A stretch of 64,000 nt of DNA from Pseudomonas sp. MWU16-30317. GTDB taxonomy: Bacteria; Pseudomonadota; Gammaproteobacteria; Pseudomonadales; Pseudomonadaceae. How positions within the stretch are numbered: position 1 is the stretch's first letter; every line of letters starts with the position of its first letter. A program made the translations under genes and the position numbers. The notes under the pieces were generated by a model. That model had not been told where the DNA came from. It made no database searches and worked only from the letters and a program-made list of their open reading frames with translations. Positions 49,527-58,788 of the stretch are shown in pieces. Location of the stretch: positions 124,001-188,000 of the forward strand of contig NZ_JAIWJA010000009.1 in assembly GCF_020515695.1 (NCBI RefSeq), read 5' to 3'.

Positions 49527-51191
49527 TTGGCTCAATACGTTTACACCATGCATCGGCTGAGCAAAGTTGTTCCGCCGAAGCGGGAAATCCTCAAGAACAT
49601 CTCCCTGTCCTTTTTCCCAGGCGCCAAGATCGGCGTGCTGGGCCTCAACGGTTCGGGCAAGTCCACGCTGCTGAAGATCATGGCCGGCGTCGACAAGGAG
49701 TTCGACGGCGAAGCCCGGCCGATGCCTGAGCTGAACGTCGGCTACCTGCCGCAGGAACCGCAGCTGGACCCGAGCAAGACCGTGCGTGAAGTGGTCGAAG
49801 AGGCCGTCGCAGTGATCAAGAACGCCCAGGCACGCCTGGACGAAGTCTACGCCGCCTACGCTGACGAAGACGCCGATTTCGACAAGCTGGCCGCCGAGCA
49901 GGCCAAGCTTGAAGCCATCTTGCAGGCCAGCGATGGTCACAACCTGGAGCGCCAGCTGGAAGTCGCCGCCGATGCGCTGCGCCTGCCAGCCTGGGATGCA
50001 AAGATCGAGCACCTGTCCGGTGGTGAAAAGCGCCGTGTGGCCCTGTGCCGCCTGCTGCTGTCGGCTCCGGACATGCTGCTGCTCGACGAACCGACCAACC
50101 ACCTGGACGCCGACTCCGTTGCCTGGCTGGAGCACTTCCTGCACGACTTCCCGGGTACTGTGGTCGCGATCACGCACGACCGTTACTTCCTCGACAACGT
50201 CGCCGGCTGGATCCTGGAGCTCGACCGCGGCGCCGGTATCCCGTACGAAGGCAACTATTCGGGCTGGCTCGAAGCCAAGTCGGATCGTCTGGCCCAGGAA
50301 TCCAAGCAGCAATCGGCCCATGAAAAGGCCATGAAGGAAGAACTGGAGTGGGTGCGCCAAGGCGCCAAGGCCCGCCAGTCGAAATCCAAGGCACGTCTGC
50401 AGCGCTTCGAAGAGATGCAGTCGCAGGAATTCCAGAAGCGCAGCGAAACCAATGAGATCTACATCCCGGCCGGGCCGCGTCTGGGCGACAAGGTCATCGA
50501 GTTCAAGAACGTCAGCAAGGGCTACGGTGACCGCGTATTGATCGACAACCTGTCGTTCGTGATGCCCAAGGGCGCAATCGTCGGCGTGATCGGCGGTAAC
50601 GGTGCCGGTAAATCGACCCTGTTCCGCATGCTGATGGGCAAGGAACAGCCGGATTCGGGTTCCATCGAAGTGGGCGAAACCGTGCAGCTGGCCTGTGTGG
50701 ATCAAAGCCGCGACGATCTGGACGGCAGCAAGACGGTGTTCCAGCAGATTTCCGACGGCTCCGATCAGATCCGCATCGGCAACTACGAAATCCCTTCGCG
50801 CACCTACGTGGGCCGTTTCAACTTCAAGGGCGGCGACCAGCAGAAGTTCGTCAAGGACCTTTCCGGTGGTGAGCGTGGACGCCTGCATCTGGCGCTGACA
50901 CTGAAGGAGGGTGGTAACGTCCTGCTGCTCGACGAACCGTCAAACGACCTTGACGTTGAGACCCTGCGTTCGTTGGAAGAAGCGCTGCTGGACTTCCCAG
51001 GCGCCGCCATTGTGATCTCTCACGATCGCTGGTTCCTGGACCGCGTGGCGACTCACATTCTGGCTTACGAGGACGACTCGCAGGCGGTGTTCTTCGAAGG
51101 TAACTACACCGAGTACGAGGCCGATCGCAAGAAGCGCCTCGGTGAAGCTGCGGCGCAACCGCACCGCGTGCGTCACAAGAAGCTGGCGTAA
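49527..51191 (+). CDS. ettA: Energy-dependent translational throttle protein EttA (ABC-F)
   Basis: A 554-residue ABC-F ATPase with two nucleotide-binding domains: GLNGSGKST/LSGGEKRR/LLLDEPTNHLD and GGNGAGKST/LSGGERGR/LLLDEPSNDLD. A charged linker between them (residues about 240-315) is the P-site tRNA-interacting motif. The start is TTG at 49527, giving the invariant AQYVYTMHRLSKVVPPKR opening and the standard length; GAGGT lies 7 bases upstream. EttA binds the ribosomal E site and slows the first peptide bond when ATP is low. Confidence 0.96.
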   Translation: MAQYVYTMHRLSKVVPPKREILKNISLSFFPGAKIGVLGLNGSGKSTLLKIMAGVDKEFDGEARPMPELNVGYLPQEPQLDPSKTVREVVEEAVAVIKNAQARLDEVYAAYADEDADFDKLAAEQAKLEAILQASDGHNLERQLEVAADALRLPAWDAKIEHLSGGEKRRVALCRLLLSAPDMLLLDEPTNHLDADSVAWLEHFLHDFPGTVVAITHDRYFLDNVAGWILELDRGAGIPYEGNYSGWLEAKSDRLAQESKQQSAHEKAMKEELEWVRQGAKARQSKSKARLQRFEEMQSQEFQKRSETNEIYIPAGPRLGDKVIEFKNVSKGYGDRVLIDNLSFVMPKGAIVGVIGGNGAGKSTLFRMLMGKEQPDSGSIEVGETVQLACVDQSRDDLDGSKTVFQQISDGSDQIRIGNYEIPSRTYVGRFNFKGGDQQKFVKDLSGGERGRLHLALTLKEGGNVLLLDEPSNDLDVETLRSLEEALLDFPGAAIVISHDRWFLDRVATHILAYEDDSQAVFFEGNYTEYEADRKKRLGEAAAQPHRVRHKKLA

Positions 51192-51199
51192 CACCAGCT

Positions 51200-51223
51200 G
51201 GCGGCGGTACGCATACCGCCGCC
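51200..51223 (+). terminator. Strong GC hairpin after ettA
   Basis: A 10-bp perfect stem GGCGGCGGTA/TACCGCCGCC with CGCA loop, 8 bases past the ettA stop, followed by TTCG. No long T tract. Confidence 0.7.
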
Positions 51224-51300
51224 TTCGCCAGCGAGCTGTGCTGCCACAGTGCAAACAGATCCAGAGTCGTACGCCTGTGGGAGCAAGGCTTGCCTGAGAA
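51223..51300. repeat. Partly decayed REP pair after ettA
   Basis: A CTTCGCCAGCGAGCTGTGCTG arm near 51222-51247 and a GGGAGCAAGGCTTGCC arm near 51279-51294 are inverted but degenerate. Confidence 0.6.
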
Positions 51301-51324
51301 GGGGCTCGACCAGGCGCTACGAAT

Positions 51325-51822
51325 TCAAGGTGTGACCGAAATCTCGGTCACTTCCAGAGTCACGTTCCCCGCGGGACGTTCCCACAGCACCTCATCACCT
51401 ACCGCTGCACCCAGTAGCGCTCGCCCCAGCGGCGACGCCCAGTTGATCAACCCCAACGCGACATCGGCCTGATCCTCGCCCACCAGGCATACCTGCTGCT
51501 GCGCGCCGGTTTCATCGACGAAGGTCGCCCAGCTGCCAATCTGAATGGTTTCGGTGCAGGTCACCGGCGGTACCAGCTGCGCGCTCTGCATCCGCTGCTG
51601 GAAGTAGCGCAGGTCGCGCTCGAGTTCGGCAACCAATTGCTGGTCGGCCTTGTCGCCGCAGGTTGCCTGTTCGGCGTGCAGCTCCTGCACTTCATCCACT
51701 CGGGCGCGCAATTGCGCCATCCCGCTCTCGGTCACGTAATTGGGTTGCATGCTGATCGGTCGTTCCACCGGAGGGCTGGCGTGCGCGGTGGCGTGATCTT
51801 CGTTGACGAATGCGCGGCTCAT
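51325..51822 (-). CDS. GreA/GreB-family transcription elongation factor-like protein
   Basis: A 165-residue protein. The N-terminal half is a coiled coil (residues about 30-85, with LRARVDEVQELHAEQ and LVAELERDLRYFQQRM). The C-terminal half is a GreA/GreB FKBP-like domain with GSWATFVDETGAQQQV and SPLGRALLGAAVGDEV. Gre proteins insert the coiled coil into the secondary channel of RNA polymerase; the acidic tip here is shifted, so cleavage activity is uncertain. ATG at 51822 follows TTGGAGACTT. The longer frame upstream is spurious. Confidence 0.85.
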   Translation of the reverse strand: MSRAFVNEDHATAHASPPVERPISMQPNYVTESGMAQLRARVDEVQELHAEQATCGDKADQQLVAELERDLRYFQQRMQSAQLVPPVTCTETIQIGSWATFVDETGAQQQVCLVGEDQADVALGLINWASPLGRALLGAAVGDEVLWERPAGNVTLEVTEISVTP

Positions 51823-52113
51823 GGCAAGTCTCCAAGTCGAGTTTGGTCGATGCCTGTGGTGTATGGCGCTCCTGCCCGCAGGAGATTCCATGGTGCTTAG
51901 GCAACCTTGTAGCGTGGGGGATGGCCCCCATGGCAGCACGTCAGCCGGGCAAATGAAGCAGGCTGACCGCAATGGCATGCTTGCCCCTCGCGATGGGGCC
52001 GACGTGCCGAAAAACCATAATTGCTTGTAACTTTTTTGGCGCATTGAACGCCGGTTACATAAACTTGGGCAGGCGAAACGATCAATAAGTTGCATCCAGA
52101 TACGTGTTATCTA
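51823..52113. other. Intergenic region, no gene
   Basis: It holds a partial, decayed REP-like arm near 51908-51928 (GTAGCGTGGGGGATGGCCCC). I see no other feature. The gene on the left is transcribed leftwards and that on the right ends here. Confidence 0.5.
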
Positions 52114-52494
52114 TCAGTGTGACCGATAGGCTCTGGCTTCGCCCTGGGCTTTCTGCTGGTCCCAGTTGCGATCTCGATCACTCCAGAAGTGCTGGTCGAA
52201 CTGCTGTTTGTCGCTATTGGTCAACTGCGCCTGGCATTGCCGGAAGCCATCGTCCCAACCGCCGCTATAAAAGGTTTCGCTGGTATAGCGCGGTACGTCC
52301 TTGTTGAAAGTGGCCATCGCCCCCGCTGCCTGCCGTCCACTGCCGCAGCCGTCCTTGTAGCCATCGGCATAGGCGGGCGGGTAGCCACGAGACAACAAAT
52401 CATCATGGGTCGATTGGCACCCTGCCAGTACGGCCAGCACCGTCAAGACTCCAGCTAGCGACAACAACGCGACTTTACTACTGTGCCGGCGCAT
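52114..52494 (-). CDS. Conserved small lipoprotein
   Basis: A 126-residue precursor with a lipoprotein signal peptide: hydrophobic core then a lipobox LAGC at residues 23-26, with Gln after the cysteine, which favours outer-membrane sorting. The mature part has GYPPAYADGYKDGCGSG and YSGGWDDGFRQC, two similar Y-x-D/GG-x-GF/C motifs with paired cysteines. The family is unknown to me. Confidence 0.8.
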   Translation of the reverse strand: MRRHSSKVALLSLAGVLTVLAVLAGCQSTHDDLLSRGYPPAYADGYKDGCGSGRQAAGAMATFNKDVPRYTSETFYSGGWDDGFRQCQAQLTNSDKQQFDQHFWSDRDRNWDQQKAQGEARAYRSH

Positions 52495-52678
52495 GTTTGA
52501 TGCTCCCGATAGACCACAGCCAGTGCAGCGCCGAAAAGCACTGCACCTGTGGTTGATTATAGACGGCGGGAGTGTGGCGGCGGATCTGGCGACAGTCGGT
52601 CAAGTAATTGTCAAAAAACTGTATTGAAGATTGCCCTGGCGAGGGGGCGAGCCCCCTTGCATAGAGTTCGCCGTGGGT
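52495..52678. other. Gap with a lone REP arm
   Basis: A GCGAGGGGGCGAGCCCCC arm lies near 52639-52656, immediately downstream of the DUF4105 stop. Nothing else is evident. Confidence 0.5.
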
Positions 52679-54532
52679 TTAGTAGTGATACCACTTGAGC
52701 GATACCATTACCTCGTTCTGCGCCGAGGTCAGCCCGCTGAACTGGCGTTGGGCGCTCAGGCGCAGGCCCAGGTTGCGGCTCAATTCCCACTGCTGATTCA
52801 GGCTCAGGGTGCGGCGCACCTCGCCGTTGAGGAAGTAATCCCCTTGCGCTTCGACGCTGAAGTTGCCCAGCGGGTTGCGCCACAGCAAGCCAGTATCGAA
52901 CCCCGCCGCAGGGCTGATGAAGGCGTCGAAATCGGCATTGTGCTCGACCCTCACGGTGCCCAGCGCGAAGCCCAGCGTTTGCTCGCTCAGCTGCCAGGTA
53001 CCGCCCGCGCCACCGTTGACATGGCTGACCAGGGTTTCGTCGCCGTGCTTGCTCAGCACCCGCTCCAGCCCGCTGCTCACCTGCCAGGACAGCGGCTGGA
53101 GCATTTGATTACGCGGCGTCAGCGAGCGAATGGTGGCCAGATCCAGACGCTGCAGCTGCCATTGGTTGCCCTCGTACTGGCGCACCTTGAGCCCGAGAAT
53201 CTCGATCTGCGCGCCCAAGGGGAAACCATAGGCGTTGTCGTTGAGGTCGTGATAAGCCATGCGCAGGCCATATTCGGCGTAAGCACGGTCGTCGCGGCTG
53301 CCCGCGCCAAGTTCCCAAGTTCGCGAGTCGTGGCCGTTTTCCGGCAGGCCTGGGCGGTCCAGGGTGAGCGGTGGTGGCGGATTCTGGTTGATGGCGCGCA
53401 GCAGTTCGAAGCTGCGCCGGGTGCGCGCCGGATCGCGATCCTGCCCGGTCGCTCGGTAGCGTTCGAGGCGAAACGCGGTGTCCTGGATCAACGCTTGGCG
53501 CGCCTTGGGCAACGCAACAAACGCCGGGTTTTGCAGTTGGCCGGTCTCTTCGCTGAGCGCAAGTGCCTGCGCTTGCTCCGCGCTGCTCAGCGGCTTGGCG
53601 CGCCCCAGCAGTTCGCGTTCGCGAGACGGGCGGTAATTGATCTTGTCGACCAGGCCAGCGTCTTTGACCGCCTTGACCGTATCGGTGGGGATCGCCGTCA
53701 GCGGGAATTGATCGGTCAGGTGCAGCCCCGGTCGCGCTACTTGCAGCAACTCCAGCAAGCGGTACGAGCAGTTTTCGTCGAAGAAGAAGTAGTCGAAGCG
53801 TACCTGCTGCAGCTCCCAGACATGCTCGACCATGCGCGCGGTTTCGGTCGGCGTCAGGTTAAGTCGGTATTCCCACAGATCGCGGTTTTCAAGGCGGCTG
53901 TATTCGGCGAGTTTCTGCTGATAGGGCACCATCGAGAACAGGCCGGGATAGCCGCCTGCCAAGCCTTTCCAGGCATAGAGGATGCTGTTGTCACTGCCCT
54001 CGATATAAGCGCCGAAGTTGATCGCGTAGCTGAGCAGCGCGGTCTTGTCGGTTTCGACATCGGCCTGATCGACCCGCAGCAGGGTATGGCCGAACATCGA
54101 CGACGGGCTGTTGAGGTAGGCCGCCGGGAAAATCAGCACCGTGCTGTGCGGCGAGACATCCTTGAACCAATCGTTGAAGCCCTTGCAGTCGACCGACGGC
54201 AGGTCAGTGAGATGCAGTTGGTCGCGCAGCCAGCGAGTGCGGGCCGGATACACGCATTGCGCCTGCTTGTCGCCCAGCGTCGGTGAATCGTAGAGCGCTT
54301 GCAGCGTGGCTTGCAGCTCTTGATCTGGATGATGGGCGCCGTCAGCGGCGAGGAAGAATTTGGCATCGTCGACATAGCTGCGCCAGCCGCCGAACTTGCC
54401 GGGGGTGTAATGCCCCAAGGCAATCCAGTACGGATCTTTGGCCAGTTGCTGAAGATGGGTAGAGTCCACCGCCGTGGCGGCATGCAGAGGGGCACAGGCA
54501 CAGAGCGCCAGATAGGCGAGGCGTTTGAGCAT
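52679..54532 (-). CDS. DUF4105 (Lnb-like) periplasmic/outer-membrane protein
   Basis: A 617-residue precursor with a signal peptide (cut near LHA before ATAVD). Residues about 110-260 form a papain/NlpC-like DUF4105 region, with FPAAYLNSPSSMFGHTLLRVD and FDYFFFDENCSYRLLELL carrying candidate His and Cys catalytic residues. This fold is related to lipoprotein N-acyltransferase Lnb. The last 200 residues alternate amphipathic strands (LRMAYHDLNDNAYGF, LKWYHY at the end), suggesting a beta-barrel. The role is unknown; envelope remodelling is a guess. Confidence 0.8.
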   Translation of the reverse strand: MLKRLAYLALCACAPLHAATAVDSTHLQQLAKDPYWIALGHYTPGKFGGWRSYVDDAKFFLAADGAHHPDQELQATLQALYDSPTLGDKQAQCVYPARTRWLRDQLHLTDLPSVDCKGFNDWFKDVSPHSTVLIFPAAYLNSPSSMFGHTLLRVDQADVETDKTALLSYAINFGAYIEGSDNSILYAWKGLAGGYPGLFSMVPYQQKLAEYSRLENRDLWEYRLNLTPTETARMVEHVWELQQVRFDYFFFDENCSYRLLELLQVARPGLHLTDQFPLTAIPTDTVKAVKDAGLVDKINYRPSRERELLGRAKPLSSAEQAQALALSEETGQLQNPAFVALPKARQALIQDTAFRLERYRATGQDRDPARTRRSFELLRAINQNPPPPLTLDRPGLPENGHDSRTWELGAGSRDDRAYAEYGLRMAYHDLNDNAYGFPLGAQIEILGLKVRQYEGNQWQLQRLDLATIRSLTPRNQMLQPLSWQVSSGLERVLSKHGDETLVSHVNGGAGGTWQLSEQTLGFALGTVRVEHNADFDAFISPAAGFDTGLLWRNPLGNFSVEAQGDYFLNGEVRRTLSLNQQWELSRNLGLRLSAQRQFSGLTSAQNEVMVSLKWYHY

Positions 54533-54579
54533 GGAGGTGGCGGCGTCCGGAAATCGAAAGTCTATTATGCGGATTCAAA

Positions 54580-54671
54580 TGTAGCGAGGGGGCTTGCCCC
54601 CGAATACGGCCCATCAGTCACTAATATGTTGGCTGGCGGGTCGCAATCGGGGGGCAAGCCCCCTCGCTACA
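54580..54671. repeat. REP pair, GTAGCGAGGGG family
   Basis: Arms at 54580-54602 and 54647-54671 are near-perfect inverted repeats with a 44-base spacer, between the DUF3015 and DUF4105 genes. Confidence 0.88.
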
Positions 54672-54681
54672 GATGTTTCAA

Positions 54682-55170
54682 TTACGCTTGGGTAGCGTAT
54701 TTGGCCAGGCGTGGATCGCCTTTGATCACGGCCAAGGTGTTGTTGTGTACATCTTCGGCAGTCGCTTCGCTGCTGGTGAAGATCTGCTGGAAGTGCTGGT
54801 GAGTGACGGATTCGAAGTAAGTGCGATCTTCCGGCGCAACACCCATGACCACTGCATAGGTGGTCAGCGCTTCGCCTTGACCCTTGGCCATGTCTTCGGA
54901 AAGCTCATCCATCATGCCGTTCATGGCCAGCCACGATTTGCCGCCGTAGGTCAGTGGCGCATTGGTGGAGCAGCCGTTGGTGCCGGAGGTCATGCCGAAG
55001 GTGGCGTTGCCCGAGGAACCGTTGGTGGTGGAGGCCAGGAAGTGCGCAGGGGTGCCGCGCTGGCCCTCGAACAGCAAGTTGCCCCAGCCGCAATCCGGAC
55101 CGCCTGGCGCTTGGGCCATGGCATTGAGAGAGGCGGCGGCTAACAGAGTACCCAGAAGAATCCGTTTCAT
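54682..55170 (-). CDS. DUF3015 family secreted protein
   Basis: A 162-residue precursor with a clear signal peptide (MKRILLGTLLAAASLNAMA, cut before QAPGG). The mature protein starts PGGPDCGWGNLLFEGQRG and has TYGGKSWLAMNGMMDELSED and AKGQGEALTTYAVVMGV, the DUF3015 signatures. Function is unknown; it is probably periplasmic or outer-membrane associated. Confidence 0.88.
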   Translation of the reverse strand: MKRILLGTLLAAASLNAMAQAPGGPDCGWGNLLFEGQRGTPAHFLASTTNGSSGNATFGMTSGTNGCSTNAPLTYGGKSWLAMNGMMDELSEDMAKGQGEALTTYAVVMGVAPEDRTYFESVTHQHFQQIFTSSEATAEDVHNNTLAVIKGDPRLAKYATQA

Positions 55171-55439
55171 AGCGTTTATCTCTTTGTGTGTTGATCAAGG
55201 TCGGTTGGCCAGTACAGCTGCAGGCCCAGGGCTGGTTATCGATCCAGCCGCGAAGGTTGGAGTTTAGGCACGATCTTCAGGTTCCGCGTTTAATTGCAAA
55301 TTATTGCTAGAATTTTTCGGGTTAAAGCCAATCTCTACCTTGACGCGGATATGTTTCAAAACTGTGCGATGTGCCTTGCCAGCCGTTGCCGAGCGGCGCC
55401 AGAATGCCGTCATCTGCCCCGCCGAAGTAAGGAAGCCCG

Positions 55440-57881
55440 ATGCCTGATCCTGTAGCTGCCAGCCTGCGTCTTGCGCCCGAGGCGCTGACGCGCCCGTTCT
55501 CCGCTGAACAGTTCAGCTTCTCTACCACCAATGATCTGGAGCCTTTTCGCGGTGTACTGGGGCAGGAGCGCGCTGTCGAAGCCCTGCAATTCGGGGTGGC
55601 CATGCCGCGCCCTGGTTACAACGTATTCGTCATGGGGGAGCCGGGCACCGGCCGTTTCTCGTTCGTCAAACGCTACCTCAAGGCCGAGGGCAAGCGCCTG
55701 CAAACCCCATCGGACTGGGTGTACGTCAACCATTTCGACGAGCCCCGCGAGCCTCGCGCCCTGGAGTTGCCACCCGGCACTGCGGCGGATTTCATCGCCG
55801 ACATCGGCGTGCTGATCGATAACCTGGTATCGACGTTCCCCGCAGTGTTCGAGCACCCGTCGTTCCAGCAGCGCAAGAGCGCCATCGATCGCGCCTTCAA
55901 TCAGCGTTACGACCGGGCGTTGGACGTTATTGAACGCTTGTCGCTGGAAAAAGACGTCGCCCTGTATCGCGACAGCAGCAACATCGCGTTCACGCCGATG
56001 CTCGACGGCAAGGCCTTGGACGAGGCCGAATTCGCGCAACTGCCCGAGGCCGATCGCGACCGTTTCCATAAGGACATCTCCGACCTCGAAGAGCGTCTCA
56101 ACGAGGAGCTGGCCAGCCTGCCGCAATGGAAGCGCGAGTCGGGCAATCAGTTGCGCGAGCTAAACGAAGAAACCATCACCCTGGCGCTGCAGCCATTGCT
56201 CTCGCCGTTGTCGGAAAAGTACGCCGAAAACGCCGGGGTCTGTGCGTATCTGCAGGCCATGCAGGTATACCTGCTCAAGACTGTGGTCGAGCAGCTGGTC
56301 GACGACAGCAAGATCGACGCCCAGGCGCGCAAGCTGCTCGAAGAGCAGTACAGCCCCAGCCTGGTGGTCGGCCATCACTTCAGCGGCGGCGCGCCAGTGG
56401 TGTTCGAGCCGCACCCGACCTACGACAACCTGTTCGGCCGTATCGAGTACAGCACCGACCAGGGCGCGCTCTATACCACCTATCGGCAGCTGCGCCCCGG
56501 CGCACTGCACCGCGCCAATGGCGGTTTCCTGATTCTGGAAGCCGAGAAAATGCTTGGCGAGCCGTTCGTGTGGGATGCGCTCAAGCGCGCCCTGCAATCG
56601 CGCAAGCTGAAGATGGAATCGCCACTGGGCGAGTACGGTCGCCTCGCCACCGTGACCCTGACGCCGCAGCACATTCCGTTGCAGGTGAAGGTGATCATCA
56701 TCGGTTCGCGCCAGCTGTACTACGCGCTGCAGGATCACGATTCGGACTTCCAGGAGATGTTCCGGGTGCTGGTGGATTTCGATGAAGACATCGCCATGCA
56801 CGACGACAGCCTCGAGCAGTTCGCGCAGTTGCTCAAGACCCGTACTTCGGAAGAGGGCATGGCGCCGCTGACGGCTGATGCGGTGGCGCGCCTGGCCACC
56901 TACAGTGCACGCCTGGCCGAGCACCAGGGGCGTTTGTCGGCGCGTATCGGCGATCTGTTCCAATTGGTCAGCGAAGCGGATTTCATTCGCCATCTGGCCA
57001 ACGACGAAATGACCGACGCCGGCCATATCGAGCGCGCGCTCAAGGCCAAGGCCACACGCACCGGGCGGGTATCGGCGCGCATTCTCGATGACATGCTGGC
57101 GGGGATCATTCTGATCGACACCGCGGGCGCGGCGGTGGGCAAGTGCAATGGCCTGACTGTGCTTGAAGTCGGTGACTCGGCGTTTGGCGTGCCGGCGCGG
57201 ATCTCGGCGACGGTGTACCCCGGCGGCAGCGGCATCGTCGATATCGAGCGCGAGGTCAACCTGGGGCAGCCGATCCATTCCAAGGGGGTGATGATCCTCA
57301 CCGGGTATCTGGGCAGTCGGTATGCCCAGGAGTTTCCGCTGGCGATTTCGGCCAGTATCGCGCTTGAACAGTCTTACGGTTACGTGGACGGCGACAGTGC
57401 GTCGCTGGGCGAGGCGTGCACACTGATTTCGGCGCTGTCGAAGACGCCGCTCAAGCAGTGCTTCGCCATCACCGGCTCGATCAATCAGTTCGGTGAAGTG
57501 CAGGCGGTGGGTGGGGTCAACGAGAAAATCGAAGGCTTCTTCCGCCTTTGCGAAGCCCGCGGCCTGACCGGCGAGCAAGGGGCGATCATTCCCCAGGCCA
57601 ACGTCGCCACGTTGATGCTTGACGAGCGGGTGTTGCAGGCCGTACGTGCAGGCCAATTCCATGTATATGCGGTGCGCCAGGCCGATGAAGCCCTGAGCCT
57701 GCTGGTGGGCGAGCCTGCCGGTGAGCCGAACGCCGAGGGGGAATTCCCGGAAGGCAGCGTCAATGCCAGGGTAGTGGAGCGCCTGCGGGCGATTGCCGAG
57801 ATGATCAGCGAGGAGGACCTCAAGGAGGCCGAAAAGGAAGCCGCTGTGGAGGCGTTGGTGGAGGTCAAACCAACGCTGTAG
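55440..57881 (+). CDS. Lon-like ATP-dependent protease with degenerate Walker A
   Basis: An 813-residue protein: an AAA-type module followed by a C-terminal Lon protease domain. The catalytic dyad is Ser653 (DGDSASLGE) and Lys696 (GGVNEKIEG), 43 residues apart as in E. coli Lon. The Walker A-like loop reads GEPGTGRFS, with arginine where lysine is expected, and Walker B reads FLILEAEKM. It lacks the Lon N-terminal substrate domain. Position matches P. aeruginosa PA4576. GGAAG precedes the ATG. Whether ATP drives it is open. Confidence 0.9.
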   Translation: MPDPVAASLRLAPEALTRPFSAEQFSFSTTNDLEPFRGVLGQERAVEALQFGVAMPRPGYNVFVMGEPGTGRFSFVKRYLKAEGKRLQTPSDWVYVNHFDEPREPRALELPPGTAADFIADIGVLIDNLVSTFPAVFEHPSFQQRKSAIDRAFNQRYDRALDVIERLSLEKDVALYRDSSNIAFTPMLDGKALDEAEFAQLPEADRDRFHKDISDLEERLNEELASLPQWKRESGNQLRELNEETITLALQPLLSPLSEKYAENAGVCAYLQAMQVYLLKTVVEQLVDDSKIDAQARKLLEEQYSPSLVVGHHFSGGAPVVFEPHPTYDNLFGRIEYSTDQGALYTTYRQLRPGALHRANGGFLILEAEKMLGEPFVWDALKRALQSRKLKMESPLGEYGRLATVTLTPQHIPLQVKVIIIGSRQLYYALQDHDSDFQEMFRVLVDFDEDIAMHDDSLEQFAQLLKTRTSEEGMAPLTADAVARLATYSARLAEHQGRLSARIGDLFQLVSEADFIRHLANDEMTDAGHIERALKAKATRTGRVSARILDDMLAGIILIDTAGAAVGKCNGLTVLEVGDSAFGVPARISATVYPGGSGIVDIEREVNLGQPIHSKGVMILTGYLGSRYAQEFPLAISASIALEQSYGYVDGDSASLGEACTLISALSKTPLKQCFAITGSINQFGEVQAVGGVNEKIEGFFRLCEARGLTGEQGAIIPQANVATLMLDERVLQAVRAGQFHVYAVRQADEALSLLVGEPAGEPNAEGEFPEGSVNARVVERLRAIAEMISEEDLKEAEKEAAVEALVEVKPTL

Positions 57882-57950
57882 AAGCAATGCTTGTTGGCGA
57901 AGACGTCAGCTGCACCCGCGAATGGCCGGCGATTTGCGCCGGCCTTGACG

Positions 57951-58036
57951 GCCTCTTCGCGAGCAAGCTTCACTCCCACAGGTGTACGATTCAGGACCAG
58001 TCCACTCTGAGGGAGCGAAGCTTGCCCGCGAAGGGG
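57951..58036. repeat. REP pair, CTTGCCCGCGAA family
   Basis: Inverted arms near 57951-57979 and 58008-58036 lie downstream of the Lon-like gene. The rest of 57882-58265 shows no gene. Confidence 0.85.
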
Positions 58037-58265
58037 CCAGTCTTCTGGAGCAAATCCATAGAGTCTTCCTGAGAGGCGAGGCTTGAGCATTTCAAGCGTC
58101 AGTCTTTCGCTGCCCGACCATTCGGCGCCCGCCGATGCCATGCATTGGCCATCCTCGAAATTCTCCTCTATTCTGCAAGGAGATCTCCACTGGTCGTCGG
58201 AGCGAACCGACCTTTGCCGCGAACGCGTTGAAGGTTGAAAGCAGGCCCTCCCGAGGAACGACGCC

Positions 58266-58592
58266 ATGCCGCGCAACCTCTGCCTCACTCGCCAATGCCT
58301 GGGTCTGGTGACCCGCATTGAATGCAGTATCCGCCCGCTGACGGGCGAAAACGGTTTGTGGACCTTGCTGTTTGCCGCTGGCATGACCGGCGAGCAACCC
58401 ACTGCACTGAAATCCCAGGGCCCCTTTAACGGTCCGCAAGCTGCCGAGTCGGTACTGACAGCTATCGTCGACAGCCTGACGCTGCATGGTTATTGCGTTG
58501 AGGAACAGGCGCCGCCGATCTGGTCGCTGCACCTGCAAGCGCAATGGCGCAAGGTGTGTGGCGGCCACACGGGCGGCCTGTCGCTGGGCTAG
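58266..58592 (+). CDS. Conserved hypothetical protein
   Basis: A 108-residue soluble protein with no recognised domain; it contains RIECSIRPLTGENGLWTLLFAAGM and the chain ends GGLSLG. A good ribosome site, GAGGAACGACGCC, precedes the ATG. Its place between a Lon-like gene and yqhA matches a small hypothetical at the same spot in P. aeruginosa. Confidence 0.7.
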   Translation: MPRNLCLTRQCLGLVTRIECSIRPLTGENGLWTLLFAAGMTGEQPTALKSQGPFNGPQAAESVLTAIVDSLTLHGYCVEEQAPPIWSLHLQAQWRKVCGGHTGGLSLG

Positions 58593-58788
58593 CGATGCCT
58601 TGAGGGGCGGGAAACAATTGGTGACAGTTTGATACTGCCTCGCCCAGAGCTGCGGCGATCGCGCCGGCCCACGTATCTTGGGCTGATGGCGTGTTGGCTG
58701 CAGTATTGCGGCTGTGACTACAGGTCGCACCTGTTTGAAACATCCATCGTTATAATCGGGGCCATTTTCAATCGCTCTGTGAGTTGCA

